Source of the DNA: Hirudo medicinalis
Taxonomy: Eukaryota > Annelida > Clitellata > Hirudinida > Hirudinidae
Assembly (NCBI GenBank): GCA_011800805.1
Contig: MPNW01000024.1
Location: 62,657-126,656, forward strand
Reading direction: 5' to 3'
Length of the DNA: 64,000 bases
The notes below the pieces were generated by a model that was not told the origin of the DNA, ran no database searches, and saw nothing but the letters and a program-made list of their open reading frames with translations. Position numbers and translations under genes: made by a program. Positions within the stretch are counted from its first letter, which is position 1. Each line of letters begins with the position of its first letter. Positions 14,510-26,651 of this stretch are shown here, one piece after another.

Positions 14510-17500
14510 CTATTTCCATGCTCTGTTGAGGATCTTTCGAGAGGCCAACTTCTGTGAGACGAGTGAAACGACTATCATTCCTATGAGAACACTGCTTATG
14601 AAAAAGTAGTCAAAATCCTCCTTCAAAACATCAAACATCTTGGAAGGAGTCACTCTTGTGAAGAACATGTCTGAAATGCAAACAAGTCGAGCTACTCATG
14701 AGCTGCACCTACTACTGTTTTCAGTCCTAGATATCCATACTTAGATTCAATCAAAGTCAATTCTTGTAACATAAATCTAAAATGCTCGATCAAAATCTCA
14801 GATGGTGATTGACTTACCAAGTCCAAAACAGAACACCAGGCTTGTGGATTCCAGTCCTGCAGGTGATGCCCTGATCTGCTTGATGTTATGCACCGTTTGG
14901 TAATAATTGATGATTCGTTCAGATGGCCTTGGCAGCTCTGGGACATAAGGAATCAAACCCTCTTCTCTGGTAGTAATAACATTGAAGCATTAATTGGCAT
15001 CCAAGTACATTTAATGATGGTGATGACTCACCTGCTCTCATGGGACATGACTTCTGGTCTCCTTGGATCGATGAAAACTTTGGGGAGACCAAGGATTGTG
15101 CCAGACTCCAAAGCAACTTTGAAAAGTCAAATGATGGAGGTAAATATGCATTGTTGAGAGTTATTGTTACCATCATGTATGACAACAAAGTCTTATTTTT
15201 CAACTAAGTGCAATCAGAATGTGCCGAATTAGCTGCAAATGCTCAAGCTTCATGACAATAACAGCAATAAAGTTGGCTGTTCTATGCAATACACAAGATG
15301 ATGGCATCTTACACAGAAGTTCTTTGTTTGTGAGTCCCTTCTCAGTCAGAGTGACTCCAAGTGCAGCCAAATGACCCGGGAAAATGTACGCTTGCTTCAT
15401 GACCATTGGCTAAATAATGTCAATGTGTGATGCTTAAGGAAGTGTCAAATTATTATATCACAGTTTTTATTTATTCATATTGATGTTGATTCAAATAATG
15501 CTAATGTGCAATAAATCCATTAGCACTTATACAAATGTAATTTTATTGAAATCATTTATTCAATACATATACTTGGAAATAAGTTACATTTTCAAAATAT
15601 CTGACCTGAGGAGGGGCAATTAGTGATGAGAAAGCAGTTGCATTGGTCTGAACTTTTCCTTCGAACATCTCCAGTACTGCCAATTCATTCCTTCTGAGCT
15701 TTTGATTCCAGTAATTGTACTGCCAAGTTGTTGAGATTAGCATATAGCAAAGAATACAATTAGAGAATATTGTATAATCACAATAGTGAAATGATAATAC
15801 CAAACATGATAGCATCTTAACATCTGGCAACAACGAACGGATCGCACAAAATTCCAAAGTATTTACAAGGACTAGGCATTGCAATACTAACCACAACCCA
15901 GTTTTCTGAGTGGATGACATTGACAGGGCCTTTGGACCTCTTGTGGTTGCAGTGGAAGATGACACTTCCAGATACAGAATCAATCAGGTAGACATTGAAC
16001 ATTCCTGGAAATTACAAAATATTTACAACATTTTGGATGGATGCACAAGAATGCCAACTGATAAAATAACTTTAACTTTATCCTTAAGTACAACATTTAT
16101 AAATATTTGTAACCATTAAGAACATCATGCCATCTTAGTTAATAGAACACTGTTTAGTTTAATAAAAGTGGGGTGGCCATATAACCCGTGGAGCAATTAA
16201 AAAGTGCCTTCAGACCCTATTCAGATGCACTCAAAAGATTGGCTAAATGCAAATACATACGAGAAAGATATTACGAAAGAAAAAAATGAGCAGAAGCAAT
16301 TGAAAGCACAAATTAAATTCCAGAACATCAAGAAACCTTTCACAAGACCTTCCTTCTGCGAGGCATCCTCTCCTTCAGTGATGACGACAACGAGGTTGGG
16401 ATTCAAATATTTGTATAGGACGCTTCTGTCTTCCAATGCCAACCCGACAGAGTGGACGTGTTCTGTTTGAGAATATTCTCATCAATTTCACATTCATTTG
16501 AAATGATTCATGAAGTGATTTTCATGACATTAATCACAACTAATATTAAAAATCTTGTAAATAAAAGTTTGCAGCAGTGATATCATGCAACAACAAACCG
16601 TTGGCAGGTTTTGAGTAGACTCCAGTGATGGACTGTGAATTCCTTCCAAGATCTAATGACCAGAGTTGCTCAGCTTCCAACTGAATTTCAGACAATTTAA
16701 ATTAAAGTAATAGCTAACAAACAGCAATTATTGCATAATAATAATTTTTTATTATAATTTCCATAATGACAGTAACAAACATTGTATTCTTTGGACACAA
16801 TGTTGAATCCAGTGACAAATCCTCGCTCAGAATCAACACTGAACATGAACAAAGAGGGAGAAAGTTTGGCAACAAGGTCCTTGGCACTCTCAGGAACAAC
16901 ATGGATCTAAATTAGAAGAAATGTTTGCAAATGCCAATTGATATTTAAATGAATAAATTGCAGTCATATTGAGTGACTAATTATAATGATATGTTAATGC
17001 ACTAATAACTTAATAATAATAATAAATTAAGATTTGTAGCTCACCTTGAGTCGATCGTCGAGAAGTATGATCGGGTAGAGGAAATGATCGTCAAACTGGT
17101 GAAGCATCATGGTGTTGATGACCTTGAAGCTCAACAACTCACCACCCTCTTCATTATCAGGAATTGGGGTACCAGATATAGGATGGAATGAGAATAGCAA
17201 GGTTTTTCCAGTGGTCTAAAAATACTAGCAGAAATAAAATCTAATCCTCTTCATTATCCAGATCTGAGGGATTCATAAACTTGTCTATTTACAAGGATGA
17301 CGATCACTAGATTTTTATCAACTCAAATAGACTGTTATTAACTGAAATAGTTACATTCAGCTAACAAAGAGATCTTTACGTCCTGATTATGACATGACGA
17401 GTTACTAACACTATTAATGTAATTCATAATTTCTAATTATTCTCACCTTGCTCCTACCAAGCATGGTGCAGACAGGTTGATGAGGAAAATGGGAGGTGCT

Positions 17501-20500
17501 CCTCTGGACAAAGAGTGGCATAACCAACTTCCTCTCCATGACCTTGAAAGGTTCGAGGTCAGGCACAAAAATCTTCCAAATGTTTTTGCCAGTGGCACTG
17601 TCAATGCCAAAAATCTGTATGGAACAATGGTGTGATTATACATAGTGCCATTTATGTGCTGAATCAAAAAATAAAAACTATTATTTGCAACTGTAGCTGT
17701 TATCTTTCCTATACAAACCAGATTAGACAATCTTGTAGCCCATGCAGTGCATGATGACATGATTATTCAAAATTTGTATTCTGATTATTGTAATAGGAAT
17801 CAAATTATATTTTGCGACCTTCCCAGAAGCCGTGACCGCCACAACCATCTTGTGGAGGTTGAATTCATCCCTGGTCAGATAAGTTTCATCCAGAGCATCT
17901 TCCCCGTCCGATTTTCCATTGCCGACTTGTTCGACATCCTCGTCTTCCTCACTGCCCTGGTTCTGTTGGTGACGATGGTGGTGATGATGATGATGAGATG
18001 GTAAGAATTGCTGCTTCAACTGATAGAGAAAGGTCTGGAAGAATAAACATCCTTTCAATGATTTGTTTTTTCATGAGTTGCTTGGAAATCAATAAGTCAA
18101 CAATTTGGACTTGCCTTCAGTTGAGAAAACTGAGTTGTAAATCTCTTCACAAACATTTGCAGGATGTTCTCTGTTGAAATGAATAGTCGCTATGATTCGT
18201 ATACAAATGTCGTCTAATATCTATGCCAAGTCGTTGCTGCTGCCCGAAGAATGTGTCGTCGGAGAAGATATATTTAACATTTGAATTAAACGACCAGACT
18301 AATATTATTTGGTTTACGATAAATTGCAAATCACCTTCAACTCCAAATTCGTCCTCCATTTTGGCCATGATCTTTGAAACCGGCAGATCCACCATTTCGG
18401 TCGACAAGATGTTCGATAGCGACTCCTCCCTTGTCCACATGAATTTTCCTGAATTTGAACATTCATTTTAAAAAGTTAAGACACCTTTGAAATCACATAA
18501 AAATATTACATAATTACATGTCGACGTTTATCTATAAAAAATACTTTTGTTGATTTAAATATGGTTATTGCAAAAAAAGTGAAGTAACCAGAATTTTGGA
18601 TGGACACAATGCTTTCATCTTCAGAGATCACCAGAAGTGAGAGTGAGCCTTTCAGTGAGGTTCCATAAAACTAAGTTTAATACAATTTGATTCAATATTG
18701 TTATTAATTGACAATTTATAATAAAAAATAACAACGTGATGATGATGATGATAACATTAGTTAAGTTAAGATATTAATCTCATCTCAAGAAGTCTAGTGG
18801 AAGGATTTCAAACATTTACAGCAACAATGACAATTTAATGAATAAATTCCAAAGATAAATGACACCTCAAAAGGTCTTCCGTGATGAGAGGGAAACTTCA
18901 GCGAATGTCTGATGCGGTCATCAGACATGAGACTGTGGGCAGAGAACTCCAACACCTGGTTAATAACAATTATGAATTGTTGACAATTACTTTTATTTTC
19001 ACTAAATCAGAAACAAATCCAAGAGGTAGTTGCAAATAACATCAAACTATTAAAAGCGAATGTAATTGTCGAGAACAAGAGTACGAACCTCCGAAGACGT
19101 TCTCGACAACATCCCAATGTAAACCTCCCCTGAAAAGATGGTTGTTTGCACTGCTGTCACCTTTTGAAAGTAAGTTTGTCACAAATAATAAAACACAGTA
19201 ACAAATTAAATGCAATAAATAAAAAAATGCAATGCAACAATAATCCCTAAAAGAAATATCTAAATTCAATTCAGTCTTCTTTTCCCAATTTACAATTTCA
19301 AATTGAAATGCTGCAATAATATTGATATTGCAATTTAAAATGCTTTGCAAAAGTTAATTATTTTGAATTATTTAATGAGAACAACAACATTTTATGAGCA
19401 GGAATCATTTCATGACCTTGAAATGGTGATTCATTTCAACAACTCACCCCTTTAAGGTCGTGAATGAGTTTCAGCTGTCCCCGATCGGTCGAAAACACGA
19501 CAACGTGGTCGGGCCTCAACTTCAATGCAACGACGTCAATTCCCAGAATCCCAATGTCCTCCAGTTTGATAAAAGATGGATTGATGAAATCTGTGGCGAT
19601 GTCCTTAAAAAAATAATTTGCATGTAATCAACAAATAACGCAACATAAGGAAATAATAAATATCAGAATGTTAATTATAGAACAATAAATCTAACATCCA
19701 ATCGAACGGAAGTAAGCTGTTCGTCCCTGGAGAGAGACAGGGCATGGAGTTTCCAGTTCTTCTCGTCCAGGCAGACAAAATATTTCCCACCGCTCGACAC
19801 TCCACACTTCCTGGAATTGGAAAACGGAAATTTATTTACTTATATATATATTTATTTACAAATTTATTATTATTATTATTATTATTCATATTTAGTAATA
19901 TTCAAGCTACTCCACAACATTTGTGTTATAACACTTATTGTCCAGCATAACATAAACAAAGCACTATCTGCCAGTATCACAAAGTACTGATATATATAAT
20001 TATAGGGAGAAGTATTTTAAATATTGGAAAGTCAATTATAAAGATGATGATAAATAGCTTAATAATTTTTTATAATAGTTTCTACAATAATTTATATATT
20101 TATTTAATAATTCTGTTATCATTTTTAATAATCCTGCACTTTGAAGCTGGCCTCAATTAAAGAATGGACTTCACTAGGCCTTCGTGACATCAACGTGTTT
20201 CAGCGAGTATGCGAGCGCCAACGAAATCATGACAACCAACTTTTTATCGGTCGAGATCCAATGCTGAGATAATTCCCTTTGAAAGAGAAGAGTCCAGGTT
20301 GGCTGATTGTTGTGGGTCTCTTTGTGGAATCCTGACACACTCAAGGCAGAGGCGTCCCCGATCTTCACGTCCACGACATTTCCATCCACTTGCGACAGTT
20401 GAGAGTACACAGATTGATCGCTGAGAAAATGATGTCATCCCAATTTAAGGCAGGCATTGATGTTAATTATAGTTCCAAGAATTAGTACTTAATAATAATA

Positions 20501-22135
20501 ATCAATTAATTAATTATCAATATTTACGAATAAATTTTAGAATTGCAAAGCAAAACAATGCACGAACGAAGTGTAAAATGAATGATTCATATGAAAACCG
20601 AACCTGTTGGAGAGACGAACATTCCACTTCTCCAAACCAGAATCAACAGCGAGCCAATATATTCTCGAAGCTGTCGACACAACGACGGTACCTAAAAACA
20701 TTTTACTTTTCATTTCAATTCAATTAGGGTCTTTTAACAACAACCAAAATTATACAAAACTAATTTCATTTTATTTGATGAAAATAGCCAGAGACAAACA
20801 ACTCTTTCTCAAGCACAGAAAAGACATTGAAAACCTGGATCATTATTGAGCAGTTGCATGGAAGCCTTGTGGTCAATGTCTTCAGAGGAGATGGAGGTCT
20901 CCCATTTCAGGGTTCCACTGGCAAGGTTGAAGCACCTCACCTTCAGTCCGCCCGAGTTCACGACAATGACGTCTTGAAATCAATACAGTCCAAGGAAGTT
21001 ATTATTAATGTTGTCTTAATAGTATTTGTTGTTAAAATTTTTAATAAAGAACTCAAAATAAATAACAATTAATATATAAAAATAAAATTATATTTAAGCA
21101 ATTATGCAAAATATAATCGATAGCAATTGCTATTGTTCCAAACAATACTCAAGCAAACAAATGACAAAAGCTCACTTTGTCCTGAGACAACCATGTCATC
21201 AATCTGGCCACTTGATGGCTTTTCAAAAACATGTCTCCATCCTGAGAAAATGGGCCGAGTCAGAGTGAGAAGTCAAAAATAGAAATTGATATGCCAAATA
21301 TTAAAATTCAGTGGGCATGTTAGAAGCAGCAAGCCATTCAAAATTAATATTCACAATTCAAAAATAAAATGTTTAATAATCGATTGTAATCTAAATATTA
21401 TAAAATGTCAGAGATGAAAAGAGCCTTCAAGAAATTTGTGTAACTGACCAAGGGCTCCATTTTTTCCATTGAGTACTGCCAGCACATTCTGCTCAGTTCC
21501 CACAACAATTCTCTTAGCATATTGTCCATTGTGAACATAATGTACAAACTTAGCTTTGCCAATGTGCTGTATTGACCTTGTTTGTGAATGAATAACGAAC
21601 TTAAATGTCAAGAGAAATTTAAATAGATTTACATGGCTTTTGCGATTCATCTCAGTTTCTTAAACTGATCAATTATAAAAAAAATGCCAAATACGTCAAA
21701 AGCTGATTTCATGAAAATTAATTAGACACCAAACAGATTAATTACATCTGCATGCTATTGAGTAAATGATCAAATATTATATCATATTAACCTTGCTTAT
21801 GATGATGCAGTAAAATTTAATTATAGTACAGAAACTGTGACATTTGATAAGATTGGATGATGTTAATGATGTTGACTTGAAGTCAAAATCAAAGTCAATA
21901 CAAAAAATCAATCAAAGGTATTAAACCAGAATAATAAAAATTTAAAAGATAAAAGCAATCAAAGCGGCAGGTAAGGCAGCATCAGGTAAGATGGGCAACC
22001 AAGGAGACGCAAGAAATGAATTCTAACCAATCAAATTTTCCGACTTGATCTTCGTAAAGACATTCTCCTCTCCTAACCACGCAAAATATTAGAAAAAACA
22101 AACTAAAAAAACGTTATTAAGCCCTGCCTCCCCAT
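14510..22135 (-). CDS. EMC1: ER membrane protein complex subunit 1
   Basis: Large lumenal subunit of the EMC, which inserts transmembrane helices at the ER. 25 exons, highest first: 22028-22135, 21449-21576, 21176-21241, 20835-20972, 20604-20691, 20237-20420 (3' end tentative), 19696-19806, 19448-19603, 19089-19160, 18866-18955, 18589-18670, 18335-18448, 18115-18170, 17819-18034, 17447-17614, 17045-17215, 16781-16906, 16599-16680, 16337-16462, 15892-16004, 15606-15719, 15313-15409, 15032-15116, 14818-14966, 14510-14670. Phases give 999 residues, against about 993 in human. Landmarks: signal peptide then [64 protein letters not shown]-terminal transmembrane helix and [12 protein letters not shown]. 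Exon 1 needs one T fewer in a T7 run for the signal peptide to be in frame. A His-run plus acidic insert lies after residue 475. Intron 13 uses a GC donor. Confidence 0.96.
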
Positions 22136-25100
22136 CACGACCCTATTATCGCGCTAAATTAAGCGATGACAAACTATACACAACATAAACCACGTAAGAT
22201 CATCAATTATTGATTAACACAATTTTCATTCAAATTTGCAATTAAATAACAAATATATTAAATATAGATGATTTAAAAAAAGTAATATTGACCTGTTAAG
22301 GTGGTTTTAGGTTATTTTAATTGGGATCGTATTTGCCATTTAAAATTTTAACGGAGGGCTTTGACTTAAGCTTGGTCATGTGCTAAGAAAAGAAGAAAAG
22401 AGCTCACTTTCGCGAGGCTAACCCAAGTATTTGTTGCTTTTTTGGTTGTTTTATTTTTGGGTTCGATGTGTCGATTGATTTATCGCGATATTCAAGTTGG
22501 ATCACATCACGAAGAGCATAACATAACATAACAATTATTTATAGTGGTTAAGAAGACTGAGATCTGTGTAATAACCACTCTCCGAAGTGGAGAAGTCGAT
22601 GACCAAGAGATGCAAACAAATCCTAAGAGTATGGAAATACTTCGAGGAATCGTCCGAAAAGGCTCGCTCGAATAGTCTTGAACGAGTCAGAGAGTAAAAA
22701 GTTGATTCGAACTATCAATATTTGAAATATTGATACCAAGTATTAACGCAATTCCATCTCATTCTCATCACCGTATAATTTAACTACCATTAATAATAAT
22801 TTGACATAAATTAATTTAAAGTAAATGTACAATTTCAAAAATTGAAAAATACTTTCTAACATATGTTCAATTTTCATATGACGTCATCTGAAGAATGATT
22901 TCGTAACCAAGGATTTCTTATAAAATGCGGCCTCAAACGGTCCAACTTTTGATTGCTTCTAAATGTTCGTGCTGCTGTGGGCCATGTCGGTGGAAGATGT
23001 TAGTACTTTCTAATTAGATATTTGTCCGCCCAATAACTAATTTGTACACTATTAATTTTAGTTGCTTATTGATAGCAATATTAGTGATCAGGGAATAGAG
23101 AAATAAATACAGCAGGATCTGATCCATATCTGAAGTAAGCGATTTATTTAAAGGCTCTAACGAAGACAAATTCAACAAATGCTTTTAAATATTTTCAGTT
23201 AGATAAAAATGCTTTTTAGGTTTTTGGGATTTAGACCATATTCTTTTTGAAGGTCAACTGACCTGAAACAGCAGGAACTTCTTCAAATTCAACCTGCAAT
23301 TCTGGTAAATTACTCAGCTCTCAGTTTTTCTAAAACTTTCATCTCTCTGGTAGAGGTAATGTTTCGATGCACGGGTTAGTTATTGCTGGGTGTATTACGT
23401 TCTGGGTAAGTGTTATTTGTCAGTTTTTAAGTAAGTCCCACCCTAATAATGCGTGAAGACGTATTCACTCGTTGCGTGTGTGTGCGGCGGTGGGGTATTT
23501 CTGCCTTGCGCCCTGACCTAACTGACCCATCACTGGTACAACCTATATGTCCTCTGATCGCCCTCGTGCAGCGTCATCGAGTGGCTACGTGTCTACGCAT
23601 CCCTTTAGCAGGCTCATGTGGTGTTGGGTAACGGACGTGTCGACCTGGATACATGCAATATTTTAATTTACATTTTTGTTGGTTAATTCCTTAGAATCAA
23701 ATTGATAGTGATTTTTGGGTTTAAATTGGTAAAAGAAATTCTGAGATTTTCCTATTTGGAATGATCTAGCTTGACCAATTTTATTGAGAATTATAAATTC
23801 ACACGACTTATTGTAATTTAATTTGCATTTCAAGGAAGTCTAGCTTAATTTCAGCACCGAGGCCGAGGTTGAATTTCTAGCCAATTACTAGGTTCTCCGA
23901 AACAAATCATCTCTCAGGTATATTGATGTAAAGGACATTAACAACAGCAATAATATTAATAATTATATATTATAACTTATTTGTTTGTTAAACAGAATCG
24001 AGAAAATGACTGGAAGAAAAACAGAATGCAAATGAAGAATACTTTAAAAAGCAAGGTCGATATCTTTCTTGGAAATTGGAAGTGCGGACATGGTTCTTTG
24101 AACAATTGCAGATTTAAGAAAGGTGAAATCTTCGGTAAAGTAATTCCAAGTCAAGATTTTTCAAAGACAAAGAGGAATGCCAGAGGCTACGTTCTGGTAC
24201 AGTGAAGTAATCCAGACTCAAAAGAGAGTCTTGATAAGTAATTGGTAACTTGAATAATTGATACTGTTGATTTGGATTGGCAATAAAGCTGTAACATAAT
24301 TTAAAATATATTAAAATTTCTAACTTTTATGTTTATTCCATTTTAGGTAAAGAAATTCATTTTACTTCTGATCTTGAGAAAGTTCAAGTTAAATAGGATA
24401 AGAATCAGAGGCACTCAAGTTGTCGCTCACAAGAGAATAAATGAATATCTGATAATAATATCTAGCCGAAATACTAACATTCTTGACCTTTAAATTAATT
24501 AAATTATGCTTGTTTAAGCTCAGATTTTAAGCTTGAACGCTCTGAAAATCTACGGACGGTTTTGTGGTTTCTTAATTAAAATTATCTAAAATTTATAAAT
24601 ATGTGAAGTATGTACAACAAAGTTTTAAATATAAACTAATATTTAGAAGTCAGGCAGAACGCGTAATAGCGACAATGAAGTGGAAGTTGCTAAACCCAGT
24701 CAATTTTATTGTCGAGGGTCGTCATAGCATGGCAAATGCGTTTCGAGAGATCGCAGGACTAAGAGAAAGGTTGGGAACAGTTTAACTGTGACAAGACCAA
24801 AAATGCAATCTTTTATTATTAAATAAAATGTAAACATAAACAAAATCAAATAAAGTTGTAAGGTTCAAGTGTTTGTTGCTTATAAAAAAAAACCATACAA
24901 ATTTGTTTAACATAAAAATTTGAAGTTATTTATTTAGTGGCTGTACTTAATTAAAAAGAATATAATTTATGAATTATTTAAATTCTAATACAAGAGAACC
25001 TCCAGGTTGATGGTTAACGTAAACGCACTCGGATATGCGGATGTGATATATTTTCAGTTTCGTCGTTGGCCGGGTTTGCCTTCCTCGACATGCTGGAGAA

Positions 25101-25613
25101 TTTGGATTCGAGATGAATTCCGATCCATCTTCGTTATGTAGCGGAAGGTATGTGATCGAAGTGATTAAGAGTCAAGGACATGCCGAAGTTAAATAAGCAT
25201 GAAGCTCCCGTCCTTAACAATTTAAAATATGCGGTTAGAAACGAACCATTGAACCTCCAATTCAATTCGGAAAATAATTGAAAACTCATGGCAATTATCA
25301 AACAAAATTTATTTAGGGAATAGATCGCCCGATGTTAACATTTAAATGAAGCAATTAATACTGGAAATAATGTTTGCTTTAAGACATAAAGATTACTTTT
25401 ATTATCGCTGGTAACAAGAGTTGCCAAATAATTTCGGAGTGAGATTTCAAAACTTTTGTTATCACAAGTTGCAAGACACCTTTTTCTGAACAAAACGTAA
25501 AGCGGCAAAAACATAAAAGTGCCATGCAAGGCTCACGGAAACAACCTCAAACCAAGTGTTGTTGAAAGAAAATATGAATCTGAGGGAACCAGAGCATCCT
25601 GCTCCTCACTTTC
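22136..25613. other. Intergenic region between EMC1 and the QSOX/CCN exons
   Basis: 3.5 kb. The right part holds the 3' flank of the minus-strand gene (AATAAA read as TTTATT at 25398-25403). The left part is the EMC1 promoter side. 23446-23650 is a GC-rich island in AT-rich DNA. Open frames at 23981-24205 and 24603-24785 have coding-like composition but no family that I recognise. Small hairpins (GTGGTTA with TAACCAC near 22545-22580) are present. No gene can be called. Confidence 0.6.
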
Positions 25614-26334
25614 TCATTTCTTATCACAATTTCTCTCGCTGCAATGGCACAGCTCAATCATTTCAACTGCAATCTTGGTGCTTTCCACCATAATGTCATT
25701 GCCATTCTTCGTGTTGAGCCAAGCCCCGTCTTCTTCGAGCTCAGGAGTGTCATCAATGGCATTGGAGCACCTGAAGTCAAGATATTCAGTCCTGCTGATG
25801 GATGGTTTGCAGCAAATTGGCTTCCTACTGGAGATCAGTGTGGGGCATAGACCACATATCTTTCTCTTCCTATTAACTTTTGCTGTGCAGTTATGGAAGC
25901 GAAATTCAACTGGTTCATTCATTTGATAAGTGTGGCCAATCTTTGGGCAACGAGCCCTGTGCCATGGTGATCTGGCCCACTAAAATATTTCAAACAAAAT
26001 AAATATCAACACGTGATGCTATTCAGGTCAAAATTAGATATATGGAAAATACCATTATCTTGCTCGCATGCAGGACTTTGCAATGTTGAAAATTTTTTTA
26101 GTCACACATCATTATCCTCATGGATAAATTAACTGACAAACATCGATGATTCACACAATTTCCACTAATTGTTAGCTCTTACATTGGGGAATTTGAGAGA
26201 GCAGGGTCGATTGAAGCACAGACGAGTTTCAACTTTGAGGATGCATTCTTCATTATTATTTGACAGCCTCATAGAGAGGCCCGTGTTGCAAGTCTTAGAA
26301 CAAGAGGTCCATTTGCTGCTAAAAGGCATCTTTC
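25614..26334 (-). CDS. CCN-type TSP1 and C-terminal cystine-knot exons
   Basis: Two exons, 26183-26334 and 25614-25979, encode the C-terminal half of a CCN (CTGF/CYR61-type) matricellular protein. Exon one has a thrombospondin type 1 repeat of the CCN subtype: WTSCSKTCNTG, then TRLCFNRPC. Exon two has the cystine knot: PVEFRFHNC, KICGLC, PICC, and the closing CHCSERNC before a TGA stop. A roughly 20-residue acidic insert sits in the knot. No IGFBP or VWC exon and no start with a signal peptide is visible upstream. Instead the preceding 317 bp lead to the last QSOX exon (26652-27059), whose phase-1 end fits the incoming phase of this module (G plus GA gives glycine). It is therefore either the tail of a QSOX-CCN fusion or the remains of a truncated CCN gene. 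Confidence 0.85.
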
Positions 26335-26651
26335 CTTAAAATGTAACAAACAGCACTGTTTGTTAACAAAACAAGACAATTGTTGCAAAAAACTTTTAGA
26401 ACAAATGAATCTTTTTAATAAAATAAATCTCAAAATTTTGAAGTTGATTGTTCTAGAAAAAGCAATCATAATTAAAGTAGGCCTCAATCATTTCCAAATA
26501 CGTGCCATTTGTTTATCAAGTGCTAAGAATTTCATAAAGATTCTCTTCCTTTGTGAAACAGATAGTTGTCAATATGTTATAATATTTTATGTCCCAACCA
26601 CATAATATAAAATGAAGTAAAAATAAATGAACTTTGTCGTCAGGTTTTTAC

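Noticed and set aside
20174..20236. Continuation of EMC1 exon 6 ([21 protein letters not shown])
   Set aside because: Open and plausible-looking, but its only phase-compatible donor beyond KKL would create a stop or break the [10 protein letters not shown] join; treated as intron with some doubt.
22545..22700. Small hairpins that might indicate a structured RNA
   Set aside because: Stems of 4-7 bp are common by chance in AT-rich DNA; no match to a tRNA or spliceosomal RNA pattern.
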